Positions 6,700 through 8,919 of a DNA stretch of 8,919 bases are shown here, in pieces. The translations under genes were made by a program, and so were the position numbers. How positions within the stretch are numbered: position 1 is the stretch's first letter; the number at the start of each line of letters is the position of its first letter. The stretch lies in contig DDEJ01000039.1 in the NCBI GenBank assembly GCA_002336405.1, positions 1 through 8,919 of the forward strand, in the 5' to 3' direction. Under the pieces are notes generated by a model that saw nothing but the letters and a program-made list of their open reading frames with translations, did not search any database and was not told the origin of the DNA. Origin of the DNA: Rhodobacteraceae bacterium UBA1957 (GTDB taxonomy: Bacteria; Pseudomonadota; Alphaproteobacteria; Rhodobacterales; Rhodobacteraceae).

Positions 6700-8087
6700 T
6701 GTAAGGTTCTTTCTTTGATCAATTGTTGCAATGGCGCCAGATCATTAGCCACGCGCGTCAGCCGCTCGGATCGGCTATAAAGATCGGCCATGCGCTCCGG
6801 CAACTCGGGACGCTGCGATGTGGCTGCCTCAACCGCATCAGGAAACTTGGCCGGATGTGCGGTCGCCAAGGTCACCATCGGTACATGCGGGTCGCGCAAC
6901 GCCTCGGCCACGTTGACCCCAATCGCTGAATGTGGGCAAAGAATTTCGCCCGTTGACTTGCAGTGGGCCGCTATTGTCGCCGATGTTTCAGCCTCAGAGA
7001 CGCGTCCGGAACCAAAATCCTCGGATAGTTTTTGCTGAATGCCCTGACTGATTTCAAACCCGCCTTCGGATTTCAAGCCGTCCATCATTCGGGAGATTGC
7101 CGCGCCATCACCGTCATAGGCATAAAACAACGCTCGTTCAAAATTCGAACTGACCTGGATATCCATTGACGGGCTAATCGAAGGGATCACCGTATCGGTC
7201 TGATAGACCCCAGTGGACAGGCAGCGATGCAGAATATCGTTTTGGTTGGTTGCCACGATCAGGCGGTCAATCGGCAACCCCATACGCTTGGCTATATAGC
7301 CTGCAAAAATATCACCAAAATTGCCGGTTGGAACTGTAAAGCTGACCTTGCGCTGAGGGACGCCCAAGGTGGCTGCCGCTGAGAAATAATACACAACTTG
7401 CGCCAGCACCCGGGCCCAATTGATCGAGTTCACGCCAGCCAGACGCACCCCGTCTCGAAAGGCAAAATCATTGAACATTTCTTTCAACCGCGCCTGACAA
7501 GCATCAAAATCGCCATCCATCGCCAAAGCGTGGACATTGCTTTCGCTTGGTGTTGTCATTTGCCGGCGCTGAACCTCTGAAATCCGGCCGTGGGGATACA
7601 TGATAAACAGATCGACAGCATCCAGCCCACGAAACGCCTCCATCGCGGCACTGCCGGTGTCACCACTGGTGGCGCCAACGATGGTCACCCGCTCGCCACG
7701 GCGTTGCAGAGCGGACTGAAACATCTGTCCGATCAACTGCATCGCAAAGTCTTTGAATGCAAGTGTCGGCCCGTGAAACAGCTCAAGCAGAAAGTGATTA
7801 TTGTCCAGCTGTACCAAAGGCGCCCGGGCCCTGTGGCCGAACCCGGCATAAGCACGGGTGATAATATCGCTGAACTCGGCATCACTGAACGTGTCGCCTA
7901 TGAACGGCCGCATCACCCGAAATGCCACCTCCTCATAATCTAGCCCCTGCAAAGCGCTGATGTCGCCATGGCTCATCTGCGGGATCGTCTCAGGCACATA
8001 CAGACCTCCGTCACGGGCAAGCCCGGTCAGCATCGCCTCTTCGAAGGTTAAAACCGGGGCGGCTCCACGGGTCGAGATATAACGCAT
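6696..8087 (-). CDS. thrC: Threonine synthase
   Basis: ThrC converts O-phospho-L-homoserine to L-threonine and phosphate, the last step of threonine synthesis, in the cytosol with PLP. The 463-residue protein has the long bacterial/fungal-type N-terminal domain opening MRYISTRG. FHGPTLAFKDFAMQ (104-117) carries the Schiff-base lysine K112. ATSGDTGSAA (139-148) is the substrate-phosphate loop, and PTGNFGDIFAGY (253-264) is the PLP-phosphate loop. Length and motifs are complete. The ATG at 8087 lies 6 nt after the SURF1 stop with only a weak GAAAG-like site, and the stop overlaps the M16 start by 4 nt, so it sits in the middle of a translationally linked series. No leader peptide or attenuator for threonine regulation is seen upstream, as expected for a gene inside an operon. 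Confidence 0.98.
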   Translation of the reverse strand: MRYISTRGAAPVLTFEEAMLTGLARDGGLYVPETIPQMSHGDISALQGLDYEEVAFRVMRPFIGDTFSDAEFSDIITRAYAGFGHRARAPLVQLDNNHFLLELFHGPTLAFKDFAMQLIGQMFQSALQRRGERVTIVGATSGDTGSAAMEAFRGLDAVDLFIMYPHGRISEVQRRQMTTPSESNVHALAMDGDFDACQARLKEMFNDFAFRDGVRLAGVNSINWARVLAQVVYYFSAAATLGVPQRKVSFTVPTGNFGDIFAGYIAKRMGLPIDRLIVATNQNDILHRCLSTGVYQTDTVIPSISPSMDIQVSSNFERALFYAYDGDGAAISRMMDGLKSEGGFEISQGIQQKLSEDFGSGRVSEAETSATIAAHCKSTGEILCPHSAIGVNVAEALRDPHVPMVTLATAHPAKFPDAVEAATSQRPELPERMADLYSRSERLTRVANDLAPLQQLIKERTLH

Positions 8088-8093
8088 TTCACA

Positions 8094-8768
8094 TCAGCTT
8101 TCTGTTTTGGGCTTTGTTCGGATTATATAAAATGAGGTCATGCACAACCAGATCACTGCCAAAGAAATCCATGTCAGTGCATATTGCAAATGATTATTCG
8201 CAATACCTTTGCTGTCGACCGGCATTGGAGATAGTTGCGGTGGCGAAAGCGAGGATGTGCGGACCACCAACAAAATCGGCTCTGTAGAAAGCGCCGCCGC
8301 CATCGCCGGCACATCACGCGCAAACCAAATGTTTTCATCATAATCAGGCACTGGCGTATACCCGTCGACTTCGTCTGGCCAGTGCAGGTTGCCAGTAAAT
8401 GTCACCAGTTGGTCTGGAACCGCAGGTACATCATCGGCAAGTTTGATGAACCCTCGATCCACCAAAATGAGCCGGTCAGCCAACTGTAAGGGGCTGATAA
8501 CACGATAGCCTGCTCCAATTTTTTTGCGGCTGGCGAGGATGCGAAGAAACGGCGTGCCCAAACGGCCGCTAACCTCCACTGGCAAATAGCGATCTGTCAC
8601 CGGGTCTGGTCGTGCAGGCACCCCGACCGGTTCAGCAATAATGCGGGCTTCGATATCCGCCAGAATGGTGTTCTTCCAATGCAGTCTTTGAAATTGCCAA
8701 ATCGCCAGAGATACCAGCACCGCGATACCGGCCAGCCCAAAGATCAAGGGAGGAATGAGGCGGTTCAT
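8094..8768 (-). CDS. surf1: SURF1-family cytochrome c oxidase assembly protein
   Basis: SURF1 proteins are inner-membrane factors that help insert heme a into cytochrome c oxidase subunit I. This 224-residue protein has the family layout: an N-terminal membrane helix (about residues 5-24) running into WQFQRLHWK, a periplasmic domain with YLPVEVSG (61-68), GYRVISPL (87-94) and LILVDRGFI (100-108), and the diagnostic NNHLQYALTW (191-200) leading into the second helix (about 200-216). Its place directly after ctaE fits the job. The start is uncertain by two codons. The ATG at 8768 gives the usual MNR beginning but stands 12 nt from the AAGGA at 8781-8785. A TTG at 8774 stands 6 nt from it and would add two residues. 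I give the ATG. The terminator upstream separates it from ctaE. Confidence 0.95.
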   Translation of the reverse strand: MNRLIPPLIFGLAGIAVLVSLAIWQFQRLHWKNTILADIEARIIAEPVGVPARPDPVTDRYLPVEVSGRLGTPFLRILASRKKIGAGYRVISPLQLADRLILVDRGFIKLADDVPAVPDQLVTFTGNLHWPDEVDGYTPVPDYDENIWFARDVPAMAAALSTEPILLVVRTSSLSPPQLSPMPVDSKGIANNHLQYALTWISLAVIWLCMTSFYIIRTKPKTES

Positions 8769-8791
8769 AATCAAAAACGGTCCTTAAACGG

Positions 8792-8817
8792 AAAAAACGC
8801 GCAGAAAAGCTGCGCGC
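8792..8817 (-). terminator. Intrinsic terminator after ctaE
   Basis: On the minus strand CGCGCAG (8816-8810), loop CTTTT and CTGCGCG (8804-8798) form a perfect 7-bp GC-rich stem followed at once by TTTTTT (8797-8792). This is a textbook Rho-independent terminator about 50 nt past the ctaE stop and 23 nt before the SURF1 ATG. The plus strand lacks an equivalent T run. Confidence 0.9.
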
Positions 8818-8865
8818 TTTCATTAGTCGGTTTCGCAGCGCCTGTTCAAGCACAAACCATCAAGT

Positions 8866-8919
8866 TTAACCGCCCCAGATATAGACTGCGAAAAACAAAA
8901 ACAGCCACACCACATCAAC
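8866..8919 (-). CDS. ctaE: Cytochrome c oxidase subunit III, C-terminal end only
   Basis: The last 17 codons and TAA of a minus-strand gene enter at the right edge and read VDVVWLFLFFAVYIWGG. This is the end of the last membrane helix of aa3-type cytochrome c oxidase subunit III, where VD(V/I)VWLFLF and a final YIWGG are highly characteristic. Subunit III is an inner-membrane core subunit of the proton-pumping terminal oxidase. The neighbouring SURF1 assembly gene supports the call. The remaining roughly 250 residues lie outside the window. The gene is too short here to show anything else. Confidence 0.9.
   Translation of the reverse strand, partial: VDVVWLFLFFAVYIWGG

Noticed and set aside
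7590..7943. 117-residue plus-strand open frame inside thrC
   Set aside because: Antisense to the conserved PLP-lysine region of threonine synthase, so the open frame is explained by constraint on the other strand.
8775..8845. Candidate promoter TTGAAC with a weak ACTAAT -10 before SURF1
   Set aside because: The -10 match lacks the key first and second bases, and transcription would start at the foot of the terminator hairpin, so it is not convincing.
1..8919. Search by eye for CRISPR repeats, tRNA/rRNA, IS ends, att sites, toxin-antitoxin or defence genes
   Set aside because: No repeated spacers, tRNA-like cloverleaf, transposase motifs or defence-type domains were seen; all sizeable stretches are accounted for by the genes listed.

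Overview
The window looks like chromosomal DNA of a marine alphaproteobacterium of the Rhodobacteraceae (Roseobacter group). The main clue is the minus-strand gene order: end of cytochrome c oxidase subunit III, SURF1, threonine synthase, an M16 (mitochondrial processing peptidase-like) protease, then a RimJ-type acetyltransferase. From general knowledge this neighbourhood is typical of that family. The placement is an inference from gene order and protein character, not from a database search.

Layout. At the left edge, on the plus strand, lies the C-terminal half of a LysE/RhtB-type amino-acid exporter, cut by the window edge. It is followed by apt (adenine phosphoribosyltransferase). Converging on apt from the right is a 721-residue membrane-anchored hybrid sensor histidine kinase (1050-3215, minus). 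It has about six membrane helices, HisKA, HATPase_c, a degenerate receiver-like region and a functional-looking C-terminal receiver. A 178-bp gap with a plausible kinase promoter separates it from an FAD-linked D-2-hydroxyacid dehydrogenase (3394-4806, minus). Upstream of that is a tightly packed minus-strand run: GNAT acetyltransferase (4853-5437), M16 peptidase (5437-6699), thrC (6696-8087), SURF1 (8094-8768) and the last 17 codons of ctaE (8866-8919). A strong intrinsic terminator lies between ctaE and SURF1.

Function. ctaE and SURF1 belong to aa3-type cytochrome c oxidase structure and assembly. thrC makes threonine, apt salvages adenine, and the M16 protease and the acetyltransferase are housekeeping accessories. 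SURF1, thrC, M16 and GNAT are joined by gaps or overlaps of 6, 4 and 1 nt and are very probably one transcript. The dehydrogenase follows 46 nt later with its own good ribosome binding site and may be part of the same transcript.

The window is mostly ordinary core genome. I found no CRISPR array, tRNA, rRNA, insertion sequence, phage gene or toxin-antitoxin pair, and no convincing undescribed system. The points most worth a second look are the true extent of the exporter fragment, the pseudo-receiver in the hybrid kinase, the non-ATG starts in the SURF1-thrC-M16 block and the terminator placed between ctaE and its assembly factor.
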